Of a stretch of 64,000 bases of DNA, positions 33,672 to 41,745 are shown in pieces. The position numbers and the translations under genes were made by a program. The DNA is from Luteimicrobium sp042670205 (GTDB lineage Bacteria > Actinomycetota > Actinomycetes > Actinomycetales > Cellulomonadaceae), in contig NZ_JBHUWD010000018.1 in the NCBI RefSeq assembly GCF_042670205.1, positions 1 through 64,000 on the forward strand. The letters are read 5' to 3'. Each line of letters begins with the position of its first letter. Position 1 is the stretch's first letter. Under the pieces are notes generated by a model. That model worked only from the letters and a program-made list of their open reading frames with translations. It had not been told where the DNA came from and ran no database searches.

Positions 33672-34031
33672 TTACTTGGAAGGCGTGGTCTCGCGCTTCT
33701 CCTTGATCTTGGCCTTCTTGCCGCGGAGCTTGCGCAGGTAGTACAGCTTGGCGCGGCGCACGTCACCGCGCGTGACGACCTCGATGGTGTCGATCTGCGG
33801 GGAGTGCACGGGGAACGTGCGCTCCACGCCGACACCGAAGCTGATCTTGCGCACGGTGAACGTCTCGCGGACGCCGCCGCCCTGGCGGGCGATGACGACG
33901 CCCTGGAACGCCTGGACGCGGGAGCGGTTGCCCTCGACGACCTTGACGTTGACCTTGAGGGTGTCGCCGGCGCGGAATGCCGGGACGTCGCTGCGCAGCG
34001 AGGCTGCGTCGACGCTGTCGAGCGTGTGCAT
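33672..34031 (-). CDS. rplS: 50S ribosomal protein L19
   Basis: L19 lies at the 30S-50S interface. The 119-aa product shows PAFRAGDTLKVNVKVVEG, RVQAFQGVVIARQGGG, RKISFGVGVERTFPVHSP and RAKLYYLRKLRGKKAKIKE. ATG 34031 is preceded by AGGAG; seven additional in-frame codons before it are not conserved. It is 243 bp after trmD, long enough for its own promoter, though I could not define one convincingly. Confidence 0.98.
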   Translation of the reverse strand: MHTLDSVDAASLRSDVPAFRAGDTLKVNVKVVEGNRSRVQAFQGVVIARQGGGVRETFTVRKISFGVGVERTFPVHSPQIDTIEVVTRGDVRRAKLYYLRKLRGKKAKIKEKRETTPSK

Positions 34032-34274
34032 GTCGGTCTCCTGGCCTGCCACGGGTCAGGTCCGATCTCGTGGCCGTCGGCGGGCGTGCCGCGGACGGTC
34101 CGGTGCGGGATGCGGGTGCGGTGCGCGGTGCCCGTGCGTCCCTTGCTCCCCCGTGGCAGAGCGGGCGGGACGGCTGCGCCGGGCGCACACCAGTCGTCAA
34201 TCTTGCCACAGGGACGCGGCCTCGGACGAATCCGCCCGCGTCCCGGTGACCAGAGGCGAAGCCTCGCCCGAGCG

Positions 34275-35102
34275 TCAGGACGCCGGGGGCTCCCACCCCG
34301 CCGCCCGGAGCACCTCGCGGTCGTGCGCGTCGAGCGCGTCCGCTCCGAGGGCCTCGATGAGGTCGGGACGACGCGCGGCGGTGCGCTCGAGCGCGCGGTC
34401 CCGACGCCAGCGGGCGATCTTCGCGTGGTGCCCGGACAGCAGGACCTCGGGGACCTCGTGGCCCTCCCAGGCGGGCGGCTTGGTGTACACGGGGTACTCG
34501 AGCAGCCCCGCGGCGCCGTGCGACTCCTCCACGAGCGACTCCGGGTTCCCGACGACGCCCGGCAGCAGCCGGCCCACCGCCTCGACCACCACGAGCGCCG
34601 CGACCTCGCCCCCGTTGAGGACGTAGTCGCCGATCGACACCTCGCTCACGACGACGCCGCGCTCGCGGAAGCGTTCGGCCACGCGCGCGTCGATGCCCTC
34701 GTAGCGGCCGCACGCGACGACGAGGCGCGCGTCCTGCGCCCACGCCTCCGCGGTGCGCTGCGTGAACACCTCGCCGGACGGCGTCGGGATCACCAGGCGC
34801 ACCGGTGCGCCGACGACGTCGCCCGCCACCCCGGCCTGCTCGCCGTCCGAGCCGGCGTCGGCGTCCGAGCCGGTGTCCGCGATCACGTCGTCGAGCGCGC
34901 GACCCCACACGTCGGGGCGCATGACCATGCCCGCTCCCCCGCCGAACGGGGTGTCGTCGACGGTGCGGTGCCGGTCGGTCGCCCAGTCGCGCAGGTCGTG
35001 CACGCGCAGGTCGAGCAGGCCTGACTGCCGCGCCTTGCCGACGAGCGAGAGCTCCAGCGGCGCCAGGTAGTCGGGGAAGATCGAGACGACGTCGACGCGC
35101 AC
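34275..35102 (-). CDS. trmD: tRNA (guanine-N1)-methyltransferase
   Basis: TrmD makes m1G37 in tRNAs and prevents +1 frameshifting. The 275-aa product starts MRVDVVSIFPDYLAPLELSL, contains FGGGAGMVMRPDV, the SAM-binding trefoil knot (VVACGRYEGIDARV; EVSIGDYVLNGGEVAA), GNPESLVEESH and LLEYPVYTKP. An acidic insertion (TGSDADAGSDGEQAG) follows the N-terminal part. GTG 35102 starts one base after the rimM TGA, suggesting coupling. The reading frame continues upstream over rimM but without family similarity. Confidence 0.97.
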   Translation of the reverse strand: MRVDVVSIFPDYLAPLELSLVGKARQSGLLDLRVHDLRDWATDRHRTVDDTPFGGGAGMVMRPDVWGRALDDVIADTGSDADAGSDGEQAGVAGDVVGAPVRLVIPTPSGEVFTQRTAEAWAQDARLVVACGRYEGIDARVAERFRERGVVVSEVSIGDYVLNGGEVAALVVVEAVGRLLPGVVGNPESLVEESHGAAGLLEYPVYTKPPAWEGHEVPEVLLSGHHAKIARWRRDRALERTAARRPDLIEALGADALDAHDREVLRAAGWEPPAS

Positions 35103-35103
35103 G

Positions 35104-35652
35104 TCAGGCCTCGCCGTCCGCGTCGGGCAGGTCGACGTCCACGAGCGCGGCGTCGCGGGCCAGGAGGCCGCCGGGCGGGTCGAGGACCACGCGGCCGCCG
35201 GGCACGTCGACCACGGGGACGATCGCACGCACGAAGGGGACGAGCGTCCGCTCGCCGCCGGTCTCGCGGACCACGAGGAGGTCGTGCGCCGGCGACGGGT
35301 CGAGCCCCTCGACGGTCCCGACGACGGTGCCGTCGGCGAGCTCGGCCCGGAGGCCGGCGAGCTCGTGGGGGTACCACGCGTCCTCCTCGTCGGAGACGTC
35401 CGCGTCGACGACGAGCTCGACGCCGCGCAGGGCCTCGGCGGCCGTCCGGTCACCGGCCTCCGCGAACCGCACGTACCAGGCGCCGTTCTGGGTGCGGACG
35501 CCGTCGAGCGTGAGCGGGCCGGCCGCGGGCGGCACCGTCGCGAGCCGGGCGCCCACCTGCAGCCGGGTCGCGGGGTCGTCGGTGCGCAGGTCGAGGCGCA
35601 CCTCTCCGCGCAGCCCGTGGGCGCGGCCGATGCGTGCGACGGTCAGCTCCAT
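35104..35652 (-). CDS. rimM: Ribosome maturation factor RimM
   Basis: RimM aids assembly of the 30S head with S19. The 182-aa product begins MELTVARIGRAHGLRGEVRL, has an N-terminal beta barrel with ADGTVVGTVEGLDPSPAHDLL, and ends with a PRC-barrel part carrying VPFVRAIVPVVDVPGGRV. ATG 35652 follows GGAGGGC. Order khpA-rimM-trmD matches the canonical rpsP operon, but a strong hairpin separates it from khpA. Confidence 0.96.
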   Translation of the reverse strand: MELTVARIGRAHGLRGEVRLDLRTDDPATRLQVGARLATVPPAAGPLTLDGVRTQNGAWYVRFAEAGDRTAAEALRGVELVVDADVSDEEDAWYPHELAGLRAELADGTVVGTVEGLDPSPAHDLLVVRETGGERTLVPFVRAIVPVVDVPGGRVVLDPPGGLLARDAALVDVDLPDADGEA

Positions 35653-35682
35653 GGCGGCCCGCCCTCCTTCTGGTCGATGGTG

Positions 35683-35724
35683 CGCGTGAGGCCCGGTCCC
35701 CCGAAAGGAACCGGGCCTCACGCG
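35683..35724 (-). terminator. 15-bp perfect hairpin between khpA and rimM
   Basis: CGCGTGAGGCCCGGT (35683-35697) is exactly complementary to 35710-35724; the 12-base loop contains CCGAAAGGA. There is no U-tract on either strand. It could partially terminate the rpsP-khpA mRNA or be a processing site setting the S16 to RimM/TrmD ratio. Confidence 0.6.
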
Positions 35725-35765
35725 TCGTGCTGGGCGGCGCGGAACGGAGTCCGCGCCGCGAGGCG

Positions 35766-36005
35766 TCAGCGGCGGTCGACGTCCACGACGTCGACGCGGA
35801 CGGGCTCGTCGCCCGCGAGCGCACCCACGACGGTGCGCAGCGCGCGGGCCGTGCGGCCGCCACGACCGATGACCCGCCCGAGGTCGTCCGGGTGGACCCG
35901 GACCTCGAGGAGGTCACCGCGACGCGTCGCACGCGACGCGACACGCACGTCGTCCGGGTTGTCGACGATCCCCCGGACGAGGTGCTCGAGCGCGTCGGCG
36001 AGCAT
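35766..36005 (-). CDS. khpA: KH-domain RNA-binding protein KhpA
   Basis: A 79-aa single KH-domain protein found between rpsP and rimM. KhpA with KhpB binds many RNAs and affects cell elongation in Streptococcus. The start MLADALEHLVRGIVDNPDDV and the GxxG loop in LGRVIGRGGRTARALR are diagnostic. Its ATG overlaps the rpsP stop (ATGA), so translation is coupled to S16. No khpB is in the window. Confidence 0.93.
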   Translation of the reverse strand: MLADALEHLVRGIVDNPDDVRVASRATRRGDLLEVRVHPDDLGRVIGRGGRTARALRTVVGALAGDEPVRVDVVDVDRR

Positions 36006-36445
36006 CAGGCCTGCTCGTCGGAGGCCGGCTCCTGCTCCTCGGCACCCTCGGCCGGCTCGGTCGCCTTGGCGGCGGCCTTCTCGGCGACGGTGGCCTTGTG
36101 CTTCTCGGCGGCCTCGGCGGCAGCGGCGACCGCGGTCGCGGCGTCGGCCTTCTCGCCCTTGACCTTCAGCGTGCCCTCGGCACCCGGCAGGCCCTTGAAC
36201 TTCTGCCAGTCGCCCGTGATCTTGAGGAGGGCGAGGACCTGCTCGGTCGGCTGCGCGCCGACGCCCAGCCAGTACTGCGCGCGCTCGCTGTCGATCTCGA
36301 TGAGCGACGGCTCCTCGGTCGGGTGGTACTTGCCGATCTCCTCGATCGCGCGGCCGTCGCGGCGGGTGCGCGAGTCGGCGACGACGACACGGTAGTACGG
36401 GGCCCGGATCTTGCCGAGGCGCTTCAGACGGATCTTGGTGGCCAC
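36005..36445 (-). CDS. rpsP: 30S ribosomal protein S16
   Basis: S16 is an early 30S assembly protein. Residues 1-85 match the family (ATKIRLKRLGKIRAPYYRVV, GRAIEEIGKYHPTEEP, YWLGVGAQPTE). The protein continues to 146 aa with a Lys/Ala/Glu-rich tail beginning around VKGEKADAATAVAAAAEAAE, a common actinobacterial extension. GTG 36445 has AGGAGA about 12 nt upstream. It is first in rpsP-khpA-rimM-trmD. Confidence 0.97.
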   Translation of the reverse strand: MATKIRLKRLGKIRAPYYRVVVADSRTRRDGRAIEEIGKYHPTEEPSLIEIDSERAQYWLGVGAQPTEQVLALLKITGDWQKFKGLPGAEGTLKVKGEKADAATAVAAAAEAAEKHKATVAEKAAAKATEPAEGAEEQEPASDEQA

Positions 36446-36571
36446 TGTGGTGGTCTCTCCTGGTTCGTGTGGGGAGGTCCGCGTTCGCTCCCGGTGGGGC
36501 CGAGGGCGGTGGTTGGACCAGGGACGCGGCGGTGCGCGGAGAGAGGGGCCGGGCACGCCGAGTACGGCTCC

Positions 36572-36601
36572 ATTGTGCCAGACGACGACAACCGGTTCCA
36601 A
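36572..36601 (-). promoter_or_regulatory. Candidate promoter of the rpsP operon
   Basis: On the minus strand TTGGAA (36596-36601) and CACAAT (36572-36577) are 18 bp apart, giving a start near 36565 and a leader of about 120 nt before rpsP. The gap between the amidohydrolase gene and rpsP (191 bp) holds no other obvious signal. Confidence 0.45.
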
Positions 36602-36636
36602 GCCGGGCCGTGTGGCCCGTCCGTGGGTCCGAGCGA

Positions 36637-37752
36637 CTACCGGCGCGGGTTCTCGCCGCCGACGATGACGGCCTTCGGTGACCGGAGCACGCCGATGTCC
36701 TCGCGCGGGTCCGCGTCGTAGACCACGAGGTCCGCGACCGCGCCCTCGACCAGGTGCCCGAGGCCGAGGAACTGGCGCGCGCGCCAGCTCGCCGCCGCGA
36801 CCACCTCGGCCGCCGGGATGCCGGCCGCCACGAGCTCGGCGCACTCGTCGGCGAGCCGCCCGTGCTCCACGGTCGTCCCGGCGTCGGTGCCGACGAGCAG
36901 CGGGACACCGGCGTCGAACAGCGCGCGCACCTGGGCGTAGCGGTTCTCGTGCATGCTCCGCATCCGCTCCGCGAAGCGGGGGTACTTGCCGTCGGCCTGC
37001 GCGGCGAACCGGTCGAACTGGCCCACCTGCAGCAGCGTCGGCACGACGGGGATCCCGCGGGCGGCCAGCTCCCCCATGAGCTCGGGCGGCACGCCCGTGC
37101 CGTGCTCGAGGCAGTCGACCCCGGCGGCCAGGAGGCCGGGCAGGGCCTCTGCCGAGAACGTGTGCGCCGTCACGCGCGCCGCCTCGGAGTGTGCGACGGC
37201 GACCGCGTCGGCGAGCACGTCGTCCGGCCACAGGGGCGTGAGGTCCGCGTCGGCGCCGAGGTCGCGGTCGATCCAGTCGGCGACGAGCTTGACCCAGCCG
37301 TCCCCGGCGCGAGCTTCGCGCCGGACGGCCTCCGGCAGCTCGGCGACGTCGGCCAGCTCGTGGGCGAGGCCGCGGACGTACCGCTTCGGGCGGGCGAGGT
37401 GCCGGCCCGCGCGGACGATGCGCGGCAGGTGGGGACGGTGGACGAGCGGAGACGTGTCCGTCGGCGAACCGGCGTCGCGGACGGCCAGCACGCCCGCCCG
37501 GCGGTGGGCACGCGCCTGCTCCTCCGCCTCGGGGAGCCCGACGGCCCCCGTCTCACCGAGCCCGACGTGCGCGTGCATGTCCACGAGGCCCGGCAGGACC
37601 CAGCCCTCGATGGTGCGCTGGTGGGTGCCCGGCGCCGACGGCCGCGTGAACGTGACGACCCCGTCCTTGACCCACAGCTCCGCGACCTCACGGTCGTCGC
37701 CGAGCAGCACCTGCCCGCGGATGTGCAGGGACGGACCCTCGAGCGCGGACAT
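36637..37752 (-). CDS. Metal-dependent amidohydrolase
   Basis: A 371-aa amidohydrolase-superfamily enzyme. Metal-binding motifs: HxH in GLVDMHAHVG (about residues 58-63), a Lys in WVKLVADWID, His in VTAHTFS and CLEHGTG, and the Asp in GTDAGTTVEHG near residue 290; the C-terminal beta sandwich closes with GAVADLVVYDADP. It resembles imidazolonepropionase-like/prolidase-type members; the substrate is unknown. Its neighbours on the same strand are ffh upstream and rpsP downstream, with gaps of 102 and 191 bp, so it need not be in either operon. Confidence 0.85.
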   Translation of the reverse strand: MSALEGPSLHIRGQVLLGDDREVAELWVKDGVVTFTRPSAPGTHQRTIEGWVLPGLVDMHAHVGLGETGAVGLPEAEEQARAHRRAGVLAVRDAGSPTDTSPLVHRPHLPRIVRAGRHLARPKRYVRGLAHELADVAELPEAVRREARAGDGWVKLVADWIDRDLGADADLTPLWPDDVLADAVAVAHSEAARVTAHTFSAEALPGLLAAGVDCLEHGTGVPPELMGELAARGIPVVPTLLQVGQFDRFAAQADGKYPRFAERMRSMHENRYAQVRALFDAGVPLLVGTDAGTTVEHGRLADECAELVAAGIPAAEVVAAASWRARQFLGLGHLVEGAVADLVVYDADPREDIGVLRSPKAVIVGGENPRR

Positions 37753-37854
37753 CTGGCTCCTTTATGACTCACGACGCGGACAGCGGCGGCCGCTGACCGG
37801 GTGGTCAGCACGGCGAGCGTCCCGGCGACGAAACGATAGCGGCTCAGCAGGCCG

Positions 37855-39483
37855 TCATCGACCCAGGTACTTCTCCAGGTCAGGGGGGAGCTCGAGACCG
37901 TCCAGGCCCGGGCCGGCCGCGTCGGACGAGCCGGCGCCGCGGCCGACACCGAACGCCGAGCCGGGTGCGCTCGGCTCGGCGACCGTCTGGCCCGCCGCGC
38001 GCGCGGCCGCGGCGCGCTCCTGCGCGGCCCGCTTGGCGGGGTTGCCCGACTTGCCCTTGACCTTGCGCTGCGGCGCCTGCCGTCCACGCGCCTTCTTGCC
38101 GCCGCCGAGCCCGGGGATGCCGCCCATGCCCGGCATGCCGGGGACGCCGCCGCCGCGCGCCACCTGGCGCATCATCTTCTGCGCGTTCTCGAACCGCTCG
38201 AGGAGCTGGTTGACGTCCGTGGTCGTCGAGCCGGAGCCGCGCGCGATGCGGGCGCGGCGCGACCCGTTGATGATCTTCGGGTTCTCGCGCTCGGCGGGAG
38301 TCATCGAGCGCACGATGGCCTCGATGCGGTCGACCTCGCGCTCGTCGAAGTTCTCGATCGCGTCGCGCATCTGGCCCATGCCCGGGAGCATCCCGAGCAT
38401 CTTCTTCATGGAGCCCATGTTGCGCAGCTGCTGCATCTGCACGAGGAAGTCGGCGAGCGTGAAGTCCTCCCCGGCCTCGACCTTCGCGGCCATCTGCGCG
38501 GCCTGCTCGGCGTCGAACGCCTTCTCGGCCTGCTCGATGAGCGTCAGCACGTCGCCCATGTCGAGGATGCGCGACGCCATCCGGTCGGGGTGGAAGACCT
38601 CGAGGTCGGTGAGCTTCTCGCCCGTCGACGCGAACAGGATCGGGCGGCCCGTGACGCCCGTGACCGACAGCGCGGCACCGCCGCGCGCGTCGCCGTCGAG
38701 CTTGGACAGGACGACGCCGGTGAAGTCGACGCCCTCCTCGAAGGCCTTCGCGGTCGCGACCGCGTCCTGGCCGATCATCGCGTCGATGACGAACAGGACC
38801 TCGTCGGGCTGCGTCGCGTCCCGGATGTCGGCGGCCTGGCGCATGAGGAGCTCGTCGACACCGAGGCGACCCGCGGTGTCGATGATCACGACGTCGTGCT
38901 GGCGCTGGCGCGCGGTCTCGACGCCGTCGCGCGCCACGCCGACCGGGTCGCCGATGACCGGGCCGTTCTCCGCGTCGGCGCCGCTCTGGTTGCCCGGGTG
39001 CGGCGCGAACACCGGCACGCCGGCGCGCTCGGCGACGACGGAGAGCTGGGTGACCGCGTTGGGGCGCTGCAGGTCCGCAGCGACGAGGAGGGGCGTGTGG
39101 CCCTGGTCCTTGAGCCAACGCCCGAGCTTGCCCGCGAACGTCGTCTTGCCGGCGCCCTGGAGGCCCGCGAGCATGATCACGGTCGGCGCGGTCTTCGCGA
39201 AGCGCAGCGTCCGGGTCTCGCCGCCGAGGACGCCGACGAGCTCCTCGTTGACGATCTTGACGACCTGCTGCGCCGGGTTGAGGGCGCCCGACACCTCGGC
39301 CGACAGCGCGCGCTCGCGCACCTGGCCCGTGAACTCGCGCACGACGGGCACCGCGACGTCGGCGTCGAGCAGGGCCCGGCGGATCTCGCGGATGGTCGCG
39401 TCGATGTCCGCCTCGGACAGACGACCCTTGGTGCGCAGGTTCTTGAAGGTCTGCGCGAGCCGGTCGGAGAGCGTGTTGAACAC
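37855..39483 (-). CDS. ffh: Signal recognition particle protein Ffh
   Basis: Ffh binds signal sequences and 4.5S RNA and delivers ribosomes to FtsY. The 542-aa protein has the N domain (VFNTLSDRLAQTFKNLRTKG), G domain with GLQGAGKTTF (about 107), DTAGRLGVDE (about 201) and LSKLDGDARGG, and the Met-rich M domain (MGSMKKMLGMLPGMGQM, RIARGSG) followed by a long Gly/Ala-rich tail. GTG 39483 fits the family start. Its partner gene ftsY is 3.8 kb upstream. Confidence 0.97.
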   Translation of the reverse strand: MFNTLSDRLAQTFKNLRTKGRLSEADIDATIREIRRALLDADVAVPVVREFTGQVRERALSAEVSGALNPAQQVVKIVNEELVGVLGGETRTLRFAKTAPTVIMLAGLQGAGKTTFAGKLGRWLKDQGHTPLLVAADLQRPNAVTQLSVVAERAGVPVFAPHPGNQSGADAENGPVIGDPVGVARDGVETARQRQHDVVIIDTAGRLGVDELLMRQAADIRDATQPDEVLFVIDAMIGQDAVATAKAFEEGVDFTGVVLSKLDGDARGGAALSVTGVTGRPILFASTGEKLTDLEVFHPDRMASRILDMGDVLTLIEQAEKAFDAEQAAQMAAKVEAGEDFTLADFLVQMQQLRNMGSMKKMLGMLPGMGQMRDAIENFDEREVDRIEAIVRSMTPAERENPKIINGSRRARIARGSGSTTTDVNQLLERFENAQKMMRQVARGGGVPGMPGMGGIPGLGGGKKARGRQAPQRKVKGKSGNPAKRAAQERAAAARAAGQTVAEPSAPGSAFGVGRGAGSSDAAGPGLDGLELPPDLEKYLGR

Positions 39484-39537
39484 CAGGGGACCTCGGGGGT
39501 TCGGGGACGGGGGGCTCGGGATCCGAGCCACCCCAGC

Positions 39538-41403
39538 CTACCCGGCGGGCTCGGCCCCGCGGGCGCCCGCTCCCCCGCTAGGCCCGTCGTCCGGCCCGTT
39601 CCCGGGCCCGGAGCCGAGCGCGCGCAGCGTGAGCCCGGTGAGGTCGTCGACGAGCCGGCGCCGCCACGCGGTCCACGCGCCCGGTCCGAGCGACGACGCG
39701 TCGGCCTCCGTGAGCGCGCGCAGCGCCTCGAGCAGGTCCGCGCGGTGGTCCACCGCCGTCGCCAGCGCCTCGACGGTCGCCGGGTCGTCCGGGTCCGAGC
39801 CCACGGCGAGCCGGGACAGCGTCAGGTGTTCGCGCACGAGGAGCGCGACGTCGTCGCGGGTCCCCGGCTCGAAGCCCATCCGGTCCAGGATCGCCGGGAC
39901 GAGCCGCGCGCCCTCGACGGCGTGGTCCGTGGCGCCGGCCCGCTTGCCGATGTCGTGCAGCAGGGCGGCGAGCAGGAGCACGTCCGGGTGCGCGACCTGC
40001 CGCTTGTCGCGGCCGGCGCGCGCGACCACCTCCACGAGGTGCCGGTCGACGGTGTGCCGGTGGATCGCGGCCCGCTGGGGGCGGTTGCGCACGCCGGCCC
40101 ACTCGGGGATCCAGGTGGTCACGACGCCCGCGAGGTCGAGGGCCTCCCACACCGGGACCTGGGCGGGCCCGCTGCCGAGCAGCGTGAGGAAGGCCTGCCG
40201 GGCCGCGCGGGGCCACGGCTCGGGCGGGGCCGGGCAGCGTGCGAGCGACCCGACCGAGACCGGCGAGAGCACGAGGCCGGTGCGCGCCGCGGTCGCCGCG
40301 GCACGGAGCGGGAGGACCGGGTCGGCCTCGGGGTGCGCGTCGACCGCGAGGACCAGCTCGCCGTCGTGCTCGACCAGCCCGTCGCCCACGGGGCGCAGGC
40401 GGGGCGCGGCACGCCGGCCCCGCACGAGGACGGGGCGGGCGAGCCGGGGGCGCTGGAGCGCCTGGCGCGCGCGGCGCACGGTGGTGTCGAGCGCGTAGCT
40501 CACCTCGCGTCCGGCCTCGGCGAGACCGGCGAGGAGCGCGTCGCCGTCGTCGTAGCCGGAGACGTCGGCCACCTCCTCCAGGTCCTGCAGCACGAGCCGG
40601 TTGGTGTGCCGCCGCGCGACGACGTGCACCGCGTCGCGGACGTCGAGCAGGTGCGACGCGGCCCGGTCGACGTCGCCGTGCGGGCGGTCCGTGAGCCACG
40701 TCGCCGCGAGCGCCGAGAGCACCACGGCGTCCCGGATCCCTCCGCGCGCCTCCTTGAGGTCGGGCTCGATGAGGTACGCGAGCTCGCCGAACCGGTCCGC
40801 GCGTTCCTTCGTGGACGCGAGGAGCTCCGGGAGGCGGCGCCTCGACGCCGACCGCCAGTCCCCCAGCACCGCCGACGCCGCGCGGTGCACGACGACGGCG
40901 TCACCGGCGACCGGGCGCACGTCCAGCCACCCGACGGCGGCGGGCAGGTCCTTCGACGCCACCTGGCGGCACTGGGAGAGGGTGCGCACCGCGTGGTCGA
41001 GCTCGAGCTTCGCGTCCCACACCGGGTACCAGAGACCGTCGGCGACCCGTGCGACGGTCTCGGCGTCGTGGGTCCGGCCGTCGTGCACGAGCACGAGGTC
41101 GAGGTCGCTGGCCGGGCCGAGGTCGCCCCGACCCAGGCTCCCGACCGCCGCGAGCGCGAGGCCGGGAACCGCGCCGTCGTCGTCCTCGAGGCCCTGGGTC
41201 GCCTCGGCCCAGAGCCCTTCGAGCGCGGTGTCGACGAGGGCGACGAGAGCCGCACGACGCGCGACCCCGCTCCGACCGGGCCCCGAGAGCCGGGACCCCG
41301 TCTCGAGGAGGGCGAGCCGCAGGTCCCGGACCCCGACGGGGTCCGGGACCTGCGGCTGCTCCTCGACAGGCTGCTGCCCCCCGGCAGGCTGTCCGTCGGT
41401 CAT
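39538..41403 (-). CDS. glnD: PII nucleotidyltransferase GlnD, lacking ACT domains
   Basis: GlnD modifies and demodifies PII in response to nitrogen status. The 621-aa product has the nucleotidyltransferase motif VGSLGRGDLGPASDLDLVLV (about residues 87-106), the GlnE/UTase helical region, and an HD domain with LLAALLHDIGKRAG near residue 480. Canonical GlnD ends in two ACT domains that sense glutamine and runs to about 800-890 aa; here the protein stops about 130 residues after the HD motif and ffh begins 54 bp later, so the ACT pair is missing. In Actinobacteria GlnD adenylylates PII. It lies 3 bp after glnB, in amtB-glnB-glnD. Confidence 0.92.
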   Translation of the reverse strand: MTDGQPAGGQQPVEEQPQVPDPVGVRDLRLALLETGSRLSGPGRSGVARRAALVALVDTALEGLWAEATQGLEDDDGAVPGLALAAVGSLGRGDLGPASDLDLVLVHDGRTHDAETVARVADGLWYPVWDAKLELDHAVRTLSQCRQVASKDLPAAVGWLDVRPVAGDAVVVHRAASAVLGDWRSASRRRLPELLASTKERADRFGELAYLIEPDLKEARGGIRDAVVLSALAATWLTDRPHGDVDRAASHLLDVRDAVHVVARRHTNRLVLQDLEEVADVSGYDDGDALLAGLAEAGREVSYALDTTVRRARQALQRPRLARPVLVRGRRAAPRLRPVGDGLVEHDGELVLAVDAHPEADPVLPLRAAATAARTGLVLSPVSVGSLARCPAPPEPWPRAARQAFLTLLGSGPAQVPVWEALDLAGVVTTWIPEWAGVRNRPQRAAIHRHTVDRHLVEVVARAGRDKRQVAHPDVLLLAALLHDIGKRAGATDHAVEGARLVPAILDRMGFEPGTRDDVALLVREHLTLSRLAVGSDPDDPATVEALATAVDHRADLLEALRALTEADASSLGPGAWTAWRRRLVDDLTGLTLRALGSGPGNGPDDGPSGGAGARGAEPAG

Positions 41404-41406
41404 CGG

Positions 41407-41745
41407 CTAGAGCGCCTCCGCGCCGGTCTCACCGGTGCGGACCCGGGTGACCGCGTCCACCGGGACGGTCCACACCTTGCCGTCGCCGATCTTGCCGGTC
41501 TGCGACGCGGACACGATGGCCTCGGTCACGGCGGAGGCGTCCGGGTCGTCGACGAGGACCTCGACACGGACCTTCGGGACCAGGTCGACCGTGTACTCCG
41601 CGCCGCGGTAGACCTCGGTGTGACCCTTCTGGCGCCCGTAGCCGCTCGCCTCCGAGACGGTCATGCCCTTGACGCCGGCGGCCTCGAGGGCCGACTTCAC
41701 GTCGTCGAGCCGGTGGGGCTGGATGATTGCGGTGACGAGCTTCAT
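41407..41745 (-). CDS. glnB: Nitrogen regulatory protein PII
   Basis: A PII signal protein (GlnB/GlnK type) that binds ATP/ADP and 2-oxoglutarate and controls AmtB. The 112-aa product has MKLVTAIIQPHRLDDVK, the T-loop YRGAEYTVDLVPK with the modified Tyr at residue 51, and the C-loop GKIGDGKVWTVPV. Its ATG overlaps the amtB stop (ATGA). Linkage to amtB favours a GlnK-like role. Confidence 0.97.
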   Translation of the reverse strand: MKLVTAIIQPHRLDDVKSALEAAGVKGMTVSEASGYGRQKGHTEVYRGAEYTVDLVPKVRVEVLVDDPDASAVTEAIVSASQTGKIGDGKVWTVPVDAVTRVRTGETGAEAL

